NCBI GenBank assembly: GCA_020348885.1
Contig: CP070755.1
Coordinates: forward strand, 2,319,897 to 2,360,251
Length of the DNA: 40,355 bases
From: Candidatus Coatesiibacteriota bacterium
GTDB lineage: Bacteria > RBG-13-66-14 > B26-G2 > WVWN01 > G020348885
Direction of reading: 5' to 3'
Every line of letters starts with the position of its first letter. Position 1 is the stretch's first letter. Under the pieces are notes generated by a model that did not search any database, was not told where the DNA came from, and worked only from the letters and a program-made list of their open reading frames with translations. Positions 7,866 to 14,457 of the stretch are shown in pieces. Both the position numbers and the translations under genes were made by a program.

Positions 7866-8654
7866 CTACAACCACTGGCGGTTCAATATCTCGCCTCCTA
7901 TCCCGACGACAATCTCCTCGACGGGAACGTTCTTTCCCGACGCTTTGACGGCGTCGACGACCGCGCGGGTCAAGCCGCCGCAGCACGGGACTTCCATCCG
8001 GGCCACGGCGACAGTATGAACGTTGTTGTTCGCGACGATGGCCGAAAGCTTCTTTATATAGAACTCTACGTCGCCGAACTTGGGGCAGCCTATCGCGATG
8101 GCGTGGTCCTTAACCAGGTCCGGGTGAGTATTCGCATACGCCAGGGGCGAGCAGTCGGCTATGACCATCAGGTCCGCGTCCTCGAAGTACGGCGCCCGTG
8201 GGTTGACCAGCTCGATCTTTACCGGCCACTGGCCCAGCTCCGAGACGAGGCGCCCGCCCCCCGCCGCCCCGGCCTTCCGTTCGGCCCGCATGTCCATCGT
8301 AGCGGCGCCGGGGCAACCGCAGGCTATCTCTTCGGCGGACTGGGCCCGGGCCTCCGCTCGGGTTCCCCCGCTTTCTGCGTTAACCACGCCGCGGGCCGCA
8401 CCCGTCCCGGCCAAGTGTTCCTCGACGGCGGCTTCGTCGAAGTCGTCGGCCTCGCGTTCTTCCATGGTAATAGCGTCCCGCGGGCACTCGCCCAGGCAGG
8501 CCCCCAACCCGTCGCAGTACTTATCGTCCACGAGCCGGGCCTTGCCGTCTATTATCTGGATGGCCCCCTCGGCACAGGCGGGTACGCAAAGCCCGCAGCC
8601 GTCGCACTTCTCCTCGTCTATCTTTACTATCTCCCGCATGGTCTTGGTAGTCAT
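7866..8654 (-). CDS. 4Fe-4S dicluster ferredoxin-like protein with C-terminal domain
   Basis: A 262-residue cytoplasmic protein. The N-terminal 65 residues hold two [4Fe-4S] motifs: CDGCGLCVPAC and a second reading CDGLGACLGECP. After a flexible, Ala/Glu-rich linker (about 75-125) with a CGCPG segment, a C-terminal domain carries more cysteines, in ADCSPL, GCPKF and the pair in VPCCGG. I recall similar proteins encoded beside Rrf2 regulators and hydroxylamine or NO reductase genes in anaerobes. It lies 10 bases before the cytochrome gene and 4 bases after the Rrf2 gene, so the four form one operon. GGAGG precedes the start. Confidence 0.75.
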   Translation of the reverse strand: MTTKTMREIVKIDEEKCDGCGLCVPACAEGAIQIIDGKARLVDDKYCDGLGACLGECPRDAITMEEREADDFDEAAVEEHLAGTGAARGVVNAESGGTRAEARAQSAEEIACGCPGAATMDMRAERKAGAAGGGRLVSELGQWPVKIELVNPRAPYFEDADLMVIADCSPLAYANTHPDLVKDHAIAIGCPKFGDVEFYIKKLSAIVANNNVHTVAVARMEVPCCGGLTRAVVDAVKASGKNVPVEEIVVGIGGEILNRQWL

Positions 8655-8658
8655 AGAT

Positions 8659-9093
8659 TCATTCCTCCGTATTCTTTACATTTTCGGCGAACGATTCGGC
8701 GAGTACGCCGAAAGTCGTCTCGCTCAGAAATTTCTTTAACTTGGCGTTGGCGTCGAAAAGTTGTTCGCCCATCGCGCATTTATCGATACCGCAAATCCTC
8801 TCGTCCAGCAGGCAGTTACGGGTCGCGAACGGGCCCTCTATGTATTCGTATACTTCCAGGAGCGCGACCCCGTCGGCGGGGCGCGCCAGGGTGAAGCCGC
8901 CTTGGGGCCCCCGGGCCGACTCCACGAAACCGCCGCGGACGAGACGCTGGAGGACTTTCGCCAGATGGTCCCTAGACGCCTTCAACGTTTCGGCGATTTC
9001 GGCGGCCGAAACGGTCTTCCCCGGGTTCGCCCCGAGGACCGCCATCGTGTGTATGGCGAGGGTAGCCGCCTCCGATATCTTCAAAGCCGTCAT
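8659..9093 (-). CDS. Rrf2 family regulator with three cluster-type cysteines (NsrR/IscR-like)
   Basis: A 144-residue winged-helix regulator. The DNA-recognition helix lies in the ASRDHLAKVLQRLVRGGFV stretch (about 39-57), followed by the wing ARGPQGGFTLAR. Cys94, Cys101 and Cys106 have the spacing of the [Fe-S] ligands of NsrR and IscR, which sense NO or cluster status. As the first gene of an operon with an HAO-like cytochrome, an NO or hydroxylamine sensor is the most economical reading. A near-ideal promoter with an inverted repeat lies directly upstream, consistent with autoregulation. Which signal it senses is inference. Confidence 0.85.
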   Translation of the reverse strand: MTALKISEAATLAIHTMAVLGANPGKTVSAAEIAETLKASRDHLAKVLQRLVRGGFVESARGPQGGFTLARPADGVALLEVYEYIEGPFATRNCLLDERICGIDKCAMGEQLFDANAKLKKFLSETTFGVLAESFAENVKNTEE

Positions 9094-9114
9094 ATATAAT
9101 GGTAATCTGGTACT

Positions 9115-9130
9115 ATTATACCTATATAAT
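9115..9130. promoter_or_regulatory. Candidate Rrf2 operator (inverted repeat)
   Basis: The sequence ATTATA-ccta-TATAAT is a perfect 6-bp inverted repeat with a 4-base spacer. It covers the -10 and part of the spacer of the Rrf2 operon promoter, so a protein bound here would block transcription. Assignment to the adjacent Rrf2 protein is inference. Confidence 0.5.
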
Positions 9131-9142
9131 CTCCCGTGTCAA
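9115..9142 (-). promoter_or_regulatory. Consensus sigma-70 promoter for the Rrf2 operon
   Basis: On the minus strand a TTGACA -35 (9142-9137) and a TATAAT -10 (9120-9115) are separated by 16 bases. Both hexamers are perfect matches to the sigma-70 consensus. The start codon of the Rrf2 gene is 22 bases downstream of the -10. Confidence 0.85.
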
Positions 9143-9271
9143 GCGAAAACGGAGTAAAAAAGTTATAATTAGACGCGGGGGATTATACCCCGGCAGAATA
9201 ACGACTCAAGCGGCCCAAGGGCGACCTTATGCCTGTCACGTTATAAACCGAAATCGCGGCCCCGGAGCATA

Positions 9272-9297
9272 CAAAAAACCCGCCCCAACGGGCGGGC
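9272..9297 (-). terminator. Intrinsic terminator of the choice-of-anchor-V gene
   Basis: On the minus strand a 7-bp stem (CCCGCCC / GGGCGGG, four-base loop, 9279-9296) is followed by a run of six T. It lies 21 bases after the stop of the gene at 9318-9890. The rest of 9143-9271 holds no gene that I can support. Confidence 0.85.
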
Positions 9298-9317
9298 TTC
9301 CGATACTCAAAACCGTT

Positions 9318-9890
9318 TTAATTATACATCGACTTAACTTTTCCGAACGACGCAGGTTCCACAGCGGTATCGTCGGGGTCGATATTCCATGTACCCAAAG
9401 AGGTTTTATCGCCTGTGGTACTGCCGTCGTTGTTTGCCGAGTTACCGGCGGCGTACACGGTAACGATGCCCACGTACGCGTCAGGTTCCCAGTCAAAACT
9501 CCAGGTCGCCGAGCCGCCCGTGCCGGGGAACGTCCCAGCGGACGTATGCTTGACGTAAGTCTTCCCGCCGGACGTCGAGTCCTGGGGGTTGGTCGGGTCG
9601 GTTATCGTTACGCTGCCGGCCTGGTCACCGTTCTCGTCGAGGACGACCGCCTCGAAGCCCCAGCGCATCGCCGACGAATCGGCGACCTCGACTTCGATCG
9701 TATAGGCAGTACCCGGGACGTACGTATCCGGTCCCGATACAGTCGTAGTACCGCCGGAGCCGTCGTGGCAGTCATTGCAAGTCCCTTCGCCGGGCGCGCC
9801 GGTTTTACCGTCGGGCGGACCGCCGGAAAACGCGAACGCCGACGCAGAGACCATAAAAAAACTTACTAAAACTACCGTACTCTTGTTCAT
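9318..9890 (-). CDS. Secreted choice-of-anchor-V domain protein with one CXXCH haem site
   Basis: A 190-residue exported protein with a clear Sec signal (MNKSTVVLVS...ASAFA, cleavage about residue 20). The mature start FSGGPPDGKTGAPGEGTC followed by NDCH is the hallmark of the choice-of-anchor-V (Reeler-like) family. Cys38-x-x-Cys41-His42 is a single c-type haem site. A beta-rich domain follows, with the family's GW/WGFE and YAAGNSANNDGS segments. The last residues VEPASFGKVKSMYN resemble the tail of the unrelated secreted protein at 10750 (VEPASLGDAKATFK), suggesting a shared sorting or anchoring signal. GGAGGAAGAT precedes the ATG. Confidence 0.8.
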   Translation of the reverse strand: MNKSTVVLVSFFMVSASAFAFSGGPPDGKTGAPGEGTCNDCHDGSGGTTTVSGPDTYVPGTAYTIEVEVADSSAMRWGFEAVVLDENGDQAGSVTITDPTNPQDSTSGGKTYVKHTSAGTFPGTGGSATWSFDWEPDAYVGIVTVYAAGNSANNDGSTTGDKTSLGTWNIDPDDTAVEPASFGKVKSMYN

Positions 9891-9911
9891 ATCTTCCTCC
9901 CTTGTTCATAA

Positions 9912-9932
9912 TAATAACGATTATTGTTATTA
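9912..9932. promoter_or_regulatory. Candidate operator, 7-bp inverted repeat
   Basis: TAATAAC and GTTATTA form a perfect inverted repeat with a 7-base AT-rich spacer, immediately downstream of the -10 of the promoter for the gene at 9318-9890. The AT-rich form recalls Fur-superfamily boxes, but no Fur-type gene is in the window, so the regulator is unknown. Confidence 0.45.
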
Positions 9933-9960
9933 ATATAACAAATTAAAATCCGGAAGTCAA
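9932..9960 (-). promoter_or_regulatory. Sigma-70 promoter for the choice-of-anchor-V gene
   Basis: Minus-strand TTGACT (9960-9955) and TATATT (9937-9932) separated by 17 bases. The -10 touches the inverted repeat at 9912-9932. Confidence 0.75.
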
Positions 9961-10002
9961 GTTAATCAGCGAAAAAAGGCCGCTTTCCCGCCCGTTCGGT
10001 TA

Positions 10003-10476
10003 TTAACCAGCGAATAACGCTTCGGCTCTCGGGAACAACAACTCTTCTTCAAGTAATATATGGGCGTTTAATACGACCGCCAGCGTAACGAATCCCCCCG
10101 CCAGTTCCTCATGCTCGTCCTCCAGAGACTCCGACAACCCTACCACCTTGTCGAAAAACGCCTTCGTCTCCTCATGTTCGCTTATGAGCTCCCGGACCGT
10201 CACTTCGAAGAATTCCAAAGCCCCGGGCTCTCCCGAGTCGGGCGTCCCCGCTTTCTCGGCCCGGAGTATCTTCGAGAACAGGTCCTGCTCCTCCCCTTTA
10301 AAATGGTCTTCCAGCGCGTCCAACATAGCGACAATCTCCGGCACAAGGGTTTCCGCGTTTTTATCGCCTTCGTCGGCCAGCTTTTTTACGGAATTGAACA
10401 GGTACTGGAGCGTCTTCCGAAGGTAACGGTGTTGCACGTCTACGAGAACCCCGATAAGCTCTTTGTTGGAAATCAT
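10003..10476 (-). CDS. Hemerythrin-like / RIC-type di-iron protein
   Basis: A 157-residue four-helix-bundle protein. The ligand set of hemerythrin-like domains is visible: His16, His58 with Glu62 (HFKGE), His101 and His139 with Glu143 (HILLEEE). The C-terminal LLFPRAE is typical. Proteins of this type bind oxygen or NO at a di-iron centre, or repair iron-sulfur clusters (RIC/ScdA). The N-terminal ScdA domain is absent. Its position beside the Rrf2/HAO-like module fits nitrosative or oxidative stress defence. It has its own promoter and a GGAGG site. Confidence 0.8.
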   Translation of the reverse strand: MISNKELIGVLVDVQHRYLRKTLQYLFNSVKKLADEGDKNAETLVPEIVAMLDALEDHFKGEEQDLFSKILRAEKAGTPDSGEPGALEFFEVTVRELISEHEETKAFFDKVVGLSESLEDEHEELAGGFVTLAVVLNAHILLEEELLFPRAEALFAG

Positions 10477-10497
10477 GTAAAACCTCCTTCAATCGCG

Positions 10498-10527
10498 ATT
10501 ATAAACCCGGTACAAAACGCGCGTCAA
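10498..10527 (-). promoter_or_regulatory. Sigma-70 promoter for the hemerythrin-like gene
   Basis: Minus-strand TTGACG (10527-10522) and a perfect TATAAT (10503-10498) separated by 18 bases, 22 bases before the start codon. Confidence 0.75.
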
Positions 10528-10749
10528 GGTATTATATGACCAAAAGGCCAATAGCACCATCTCCGGCACGACTGCCACTGAAACCGGAACCGTGGGTCCT
10601 GTGAACTCAACCCGGGACTATAACATAGGGGAGACGCGTAACATTCCGCCGTTTCATGTTACGTATTTAGTAACGGCCTTTAACCAGGGCGGTTTCACTT
10701 TTTAACAATGCCGGACTGGAACCCTAAACTTAAAGCGGAAGGAGAACAT

Positions 10750-11373
10750 ATGCATATCGGAATAGCTTTACTGGGCGTATTATGCGTCGCGCTACCGACG
10801 GCGGCCGCCCAAATAGAATTAACGCCGGTCCAGGACGCGTACGTTTGCGACTGCCTTCCCGACGTTACGAACCCCAACGGCGGCCCTAATTATCTCTACC
10901 AGGGCCAGTATGGGAGTTGTTTCGACCGAACGCTCGTCCAATGGGACATATCCGGAATACCCTCCGATGCTACAATCGTTAACGCCGAAGTCCGGCTTTA
11001 CTGCGAAGGTTTCTACGGGGCCGAATCCGGATATATGATTTATTACCGAATAACCGAACCCTGGGACGAAAACACCGTTACTTATAACAACAGCCCGGCG
11101 TACAGCGACGACGTCTCCGCTACCGCCGACTGGCCCGACGTTGATACGTGGCACACCGTTAACGCGACGGAATTCGTAGAAGGTTGGTACGACGGGTCGT
11201 TCGACAATTACGGACTTTATTGCCATTGCGAAGATACGACCGGTACGTGCGTTGCCGGGTATTGGTCGTCTAACTACTCGGACGAAAGTTTGCGACCCAA
11301 ATTGGTTATAGAATATACGATGTTGGGCGTCGAACCCGCCAGTCTGGGCGATGCCAAAGCCACGTTTAAGTAG
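10750..11373 (+). CDS. Secreted DNRLRE-type (CBM96-like) domain protein
   Basis: A 207-residue exported protein. ATG 10750 is chosen over an in-frame start at 10708 because AAGGAG lies just upstream and a clean signal peptide begins there (MHIGIALLGVLC...AAA, cleavage about residue 20). The mature part reads TPVQDAYVCDCLPD, LVQWDISGIPSDATI, then a Trp-rich strand pattern and PKLVIEYT. This matches the beta-sandwich DNRLRE family of extracellular proteins, some of which bind polysaccharide. It has several cysteines that could pair outside the cell. It ends in VEPASLGDAKATFK, similar to the tail of the protein at 9318-9890. Confidence 0.8.
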   Translation: MHIGIALLGVLCVALPTAAAQIELTPVQDAYVCDCLPDVTNPNGGPNYLYQGQYGSCFDRTLVQWDISGIPSDATIVNAEVRLYCEGFYGAESGYMIYYRITEPWDENTVTYNNSPAYSDDVSATADWPDVDTWHTVNATEFVEGWYDGSFDNYGLYCHCEDTTGTCVAGYWSSNYSDESLRPKLVIEYTMLGVEPASLGDAKATFK

Positions 11374-11394
11374 AAGTCGGAATATAGTTAAAAC

Positions 11395-11424
11395 AACCGG
11401 ACGGTCGCCGCCGTCCGGTTTTCC
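11395..11424 (+). terminator. Intrinsic terminator after the DNRLRE gene
   Basis: A perfect 10-bp stem (AACCGGACGG at 11395-11404, CCGTCCGGTT at 11411-11420) with a 6-base loop, ending in a short T run. Confidence 0.75.
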
Positions 11425-11464
11425 CGTTCCGTCGCGGGCAACCAGCGCGGACGGCCGAATTCCC

Positions 11465-11493
11465 TTGAAACGGTTCGCCCGCTGATATATCAT
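11465..11493 (+). promoter_or_regulatory. Possible promoter for the dehydrogenase gene
   Basis: TTGAAA (11465-11470) and TATCAT (11488-11493) separated by 17 bases, 43 bases before the ATG at 11537. Both hexamers deviate from consensus. Confidence 0.4.
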
Positions 11494-11536
11494 CCGCCGC
11501 TAAAACACGCCGGCTTGCTTAAATAGGAGTAAACGA

Positions 11537-12655
11537 ATGCCCAAATATAAAATAGCCTGGCTTCCCGGCGACGGCGTCGGCCACGACGTTATGGAAGCCG
11601 CCCGAATTGTCCTCGACCGCATCGGCCTCAACGCGGAATATATCCACGGCGACATCGGCTGGGAGTTCTGGCGGACCGAGGGCGACCCCCTGCCCGAACG
11701 GACCAAAGAGCTCCTCCGGAAGACCGACTGCGCCCTCTTCGGCGCGATTACCTCCAAACCCAAGGACGAGGCCGCCCGCGAACTCGTCCCGGAGCTCCAA
11801 GGCGAGGGGTACGTCTACGTCTCGCCCATCGTGCGGCTCCGCCAGGAGTTCGACCTCCACACGAACCTACGGCCGTGCAAGGCTTACCCGGGCAACCCCC
11901 TCAACTACCGGGACGACGTCGACTTGGTGATATTCCGGGAGAACACGGAGGGGCTGTACGTAGGGCTGGAATGGCATCCGGTCCCCGAAGGGCTATGGTC
12001 CGCGATATCGGCCGCCCACGAAAAGGCGGCCCGTTTCGCCGGGACACCCCGGGACGAGATGGCCATCTCGGTCCGGTTGATGACCAAGTTCGGCTGCGAG
12101 AGGATAATCCGGGCCGCCTTCGAGTACGCGGCGAATAAGGGTTATCCGACGGTGACCGTCGTCGAGAAGCCCAACGTCCTCCGGGAAACCGGCGGGTTGA
12201 TGGTCCGCACCGCCCGGGAAGCCGCGGCGGACTATCCCGGCGTCGAACTCTGGGAGACCAACATAGACGCGATGTGCATGTGGCTCATCAAGAACCCGCA
12301 AGATTACGGCGTACTCGTCGCCGAGAACATGTTCGGCGACATAATATCCGACGAGGCGGCCCAGCTCGTCGGCGGGCTGGGGTTCGCCTGCTCCGGCAAC
12401 ATAGGAGACGAGTACGCGGTCTTCGAACCGACCCACGGCTCGGCGCCCAAGTACGCCGGGCAGTATAAAGTAAACCCGACGGCGATGCTCCTCGCGACAC
12501 GGATGATGCTCGACTGGCTGGGCGAGACCGACGCGGCCGCCGCCTTGGAGTCCGCCGTCGCCGGGGTAATCGCCGACGGGAAGGTCCGGACCTACGACAT
12601 GGGCGGCGACAGCTCCACCCTAGACGTCGCCGAAGCGGTGGCCGAACGGCTGTGA
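11537..12655 (+). CDS. NAD(P)-dependent isocitrate/isopropylmalate/homoisocitrate dehydrogenase
   Basis: A 372-residue beta-decarboxylating dehydrogenase. It opens with WLPGDGVGHDV and contains NLRPCKAYPG, the FRENTEGLYVG loop, the metal-binding NMFGDIISDEAAQLVGG region and the FEPTHGSAPKYAG cofactor loop. The RENTEGLY loop and length are shared by isocitrate, homoisocitrate and tartrate-type enzymes; leuB usually differs there. With the LeuC/LeuD-type hydro-lyase at 941-2868 it could complete a citrate-to-2-oxoglutarate or homocitrate-type chain. The exact substrate cannot be read by eye. It sits alone between two terminators. The start has an AGGAGT site. Confidence 0.85.
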   Translation: MPKYKIAWLPGDGVGHDVMEAARIVLDRIGLNAEYIHGDIGWEFWRTEGDPLPERTKELLRKTDCALFGAITSKPKDEAARELVPELQGEGYVYVSPIVRLRQEFDLHTNLRPCKAYPGNPLNYRDDVDLVIFRENTEGLYVGLEWHPVPEGLWSAISAAHEKAARFAGTPRDEMAISVRLMTKFGCERIIRAAFEYAANKGYPTVTVVEKPNVLRETGGLMVRTAREAAADYPGVELWETNIDAMCMWLIKNPQDYGVLVAENMFGDIISDEAAQLVGGLGFACSGNIGDEYAVFEPTHGSAPKYAGQYKVNPTAMLLATRMMLDWLGETDAAAALESAVAGVIADGKVRTYDMGGDSSTLDVAEAVAERL

Positions 12656-12684
12656 ACGACCCCGGAAGCCCGCCGACGGTACGG

Positions 12685-12717
12685 AAGCCCCGCGAAAACG
12701 GGGCTTTACTATTCTTA
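12685..12717 (+). terminator. Intrinsic terminator after the dehydrogenase gene
   Basis: An 8-bp stem (AAGCCCCG at 12685-12692, CGGGGCTT at 12699-12706) with loop CGAAAA, followed by TTACTATTCTT. Confidence 0.8.
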
Positions 12718-12784
12718 TAATCTATGGTAGAAAGGTCGAATACGTGTAACGTTTCCGCCGTAATTTACGGTAAACTATTTGACT

Positions 12785-13285
12785 ATGGTTACTTCGGGTT
12801 ATCGTACTATCACAATAATAACTGCGTCCATCCTCGGCGCCGTAAGCGTAAATGCGGCGGGCCCGCTGGACGCCGCGCACTTTACCTTCGGGACCGGCGT
12901 CTACGACTTCCACGAGGCGAAACAAGCCCTCGAGTTCCGGGTCGAGTACCACCCGGGCTGGAAATTAGCCTGGTTCCGGCCCTTCGTCGGGCTCTCCGGC
13001 ACCACCAAAGGCTCCGTCTATTCCTACTTCGGCCTTCTCGCGAGGGTTCGGATTACCGACCGGCTCACGCTCATCCCCAGCGCCGCCGCTGGCGCGTACG
13101 AAAAGGGCAACGCCAAGGACCTGGGCCACCGCCTCGAGTTCCGGACCGGCGGCGAAATATCCTTCCGCGTTTACGACGGCTTCCGCCTGGGAATCGCTTT
13201 CCACCACATCTCGAACGCGAGCATCGGCGCCGAAAATCCGGGCCTGGAGTTGCTCGTCGCGACCTACTCGGTACCGCTGCCGTAA
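12785..13285 (+). CDS. pagL: Acyloxyacyl hydrolase (PagL-like lipid A 3-O-deacylase)
   Basis: A 166-residue outer-membrane protein with a signal peptide (through about residue 24, SVNA) and alternating beta-barrel strands. The active-site pattern GIAFHHISNASIG holds the His and Ser (about 141 and 143) of the PagL catalytic set, and ENPGLELLVATYSVPLP is the expected closing strand. PagL removes the 3-O acyl chain of lipid A in the outer membrane, which implies lipopolysaccharide in this organism. The ribosome site is weak and a TTG at 12779 is an alternative start. A 53-base degenerate copy of part of this gene lies at 14208-14260. Confidence 0.8.
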   Translation: MVTSGYRTITIITASILGAVSVNAAGPLDAAHFTFGTGVYDFHEAKQALEFRVEYHPGWKLAWFRPFVGLSGTTKGSVYSYFGLLARVRITDRLTLIPSAAAGAYEKGNAKDLGHRLEFRTGGEISFRVYDGFRLGIAFHHISNASIGAENPGLELLVATYSVPLP

Positions 13286-13425
13286 TATTCGAGTAAAAAC
13301 CGTTGGGCGAAACGTACGCTCCTCCCGAAATAAACGATGAGAAGAAAACGTCCCCCCCGCGCTGCGGTTTACGCGTTAAACGCGCTCAATACGACGGGAC
13401 GTTCCCAACGATAGGAAGAAGCCGT

Positions 13426-14208
13426 ATGAGAGTATTTGACGAAGAAGTAGGTAGGCGCTGGGACCAAGACGCGGATTGCTGGGCCGATGGCGTTCGCAAG
13501 GGACACGATATCTACCGCGATTACTTCAATAACCCGGCTTTCTTCGAATTCATCGGCGATATTAAAAACAAGAAAGTCCTGGACGCGGGCTGCGGCGAAG
13601 GCTACAACTCCCGGCTACTGGCGCAGAAAGGAGCGCAGGTCGTCGGCGTAGACATCTCTCCGCGGATGATCGAACTGGCCCGAGAAGAGGAGCGGCGCGA
13701 TCCCATGGGAATCGCTTACCACGTTGCGTCGTTCTCCGACTTGGACGGTTTCGATTCGCGATCGTTCGATATAGTGGTTTCTTTCATGGCCCTTATGGGA
13801 GCCCCAGGCTACGAAGAGGCCGTTAGCGAGTTCTTCCGCGTTCTCCGAAAAGGGGGCGCCCTTTACATCAGCATATCTCATCCCTGCTTTATGACCGAGA
13901 AGGTCAACTGGATAGAGGACAAACAAGGGAACGTTGTAAGTATAGCCAACTCCGATTATTTTTCCTCCGAGCCTTATGAAGAACGTTGGGGGTTCTCGAA
14001 AAGCAAGGTATTAGAGAAGTTCACGATAACCTACTTTCCCCGTACCCTTTCCCAGTACCTTAACGGTCTTATAAATGCCGGATTCGTACTGAAACGGATA
14101 GCAGAACCACGTCCGGCAGAAGAGATATGCGAAAAGTACCCAAGTATGCAGAGGTGGCGGGACCACGCCTCTATCTTCTTGTATGTACATGCGGTAAAGC
14201 CACAATGA
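13426..14208 (+). CDS. Class I SAM-dependent methyltransferase
   Basis: A 260-residue cytoplasmic methyltransferase. ATG 13426 follows an AGGAAG site; a longer frame from 13303 lacks one and adds low-quality sequence. Motif I VLDAGCGEGYNSRLLA (about 50-65) and the acidic VVGVDIS strand end bind S-adenosylmethionine. SFDIVVSFMAL is motif II/post II. The acceptor substrate is unknown. Its stop codon is immediately followed by a decayed pagL fragment, so the gene lies between a full pagL and a broken pagL copy. It uses more A/T-rich codons than its neighbours. Both hint at insertion by recombination. Confidence 0.8.
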   Translation: MRVFDEEVGRRWDQDADCWADGVRKGHDIYRDYFNNPAFFEFIGDIKNKKVLDAGCGEGYNSRLLAQKGAQVVGVDISPRMIELAREEERRDPMGIAYHVASFSDLDGFDSRSFDIVVSFMALMGAPGYEEAVSEFFRVLRKGGALYISISHPCFMTEKVNWIEDKQGNVVSIANSDYFSSEPYEERWGFSKSKVLEKFTITYFPRTLSQYLNGLINAGFVLKRIAEPRPAEEICEKYPSMQRWRDHASIFLYVHAVKPQ

Positions 14209-14260
14209 AAAGCGCAACGCCAAGGACCTCGGGCGCCCCCTCGAATCCCGAACCGGCGGT
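14207..14260 (+). pseudogene. Decayed fragment of a second pagL copy
   Basis: Bases 14208-14260 match 13101-13153 inside pagL at 45 of 53 positions without gaps, counted by hand. The match begins at the methyltransferase stop codon. The fragment corresponds to the EKGNAKDLGHRLEFRTGG part of PagL and has no usable reading frame on either side. Weak similarity may continue to about 14310. It is best explained by a tandem pagL duplication, now interrupted and eroding. Confidence 0.65.
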
Positions 14261-14316
14261 CTTTTTAATACCCTTCGTCGTAGCGGCGCCGGCCTAGACG
14301 CTGTCCTATAATATCG

Positions 14317-14343
14317 TGAAAAAGCCGGAGCATGAACGCTCCG
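14317..14343 (-). terminator. Intrinsic terminator of the beta-barrel gene
   Basis: On the minus strand CGGAGC-gttcat-GCTCCG (14343-14326) is followed by GCTTTTTCAC. It lies about 115 bases downstream of the gene ending at 14458. I see no gene between the pagL fragment and 14458. Confidence 0.7.
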
Positions 14344-14457
14344 ACCCGGCGGTCTGCTTACGACCTACCGTTATATTATCCGGCGGTGAATCGGTATATT
14401 CTCGGCTTACTCCTCTGGTCGGCGTCTCCATTTGCTTCTAGCCGATAATGCCCGGCG

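Noticed and set aside
6692-7948. Long 418-residue frame antisense to the octaheme cytochrome
   Set aside because: It has no domain pattern, no ribosome site and mirrors the codon bias of the real gene, whose eight CXXCH motifs are on the other strand.
7674-8894. 406-residue frame antisense to the cytochrome and ferredoxin genes
   Set aside because: It crosses three real genes and their operon junctions on the opposite strand and shows no recognisable protein pattern.
12724-13296. 190-residue frame overlapping pagL in another frame
   Set aside because: It is very Arg/Pro-rich and lacks any motif; the PagL active-site pattern is in the alternative frame.
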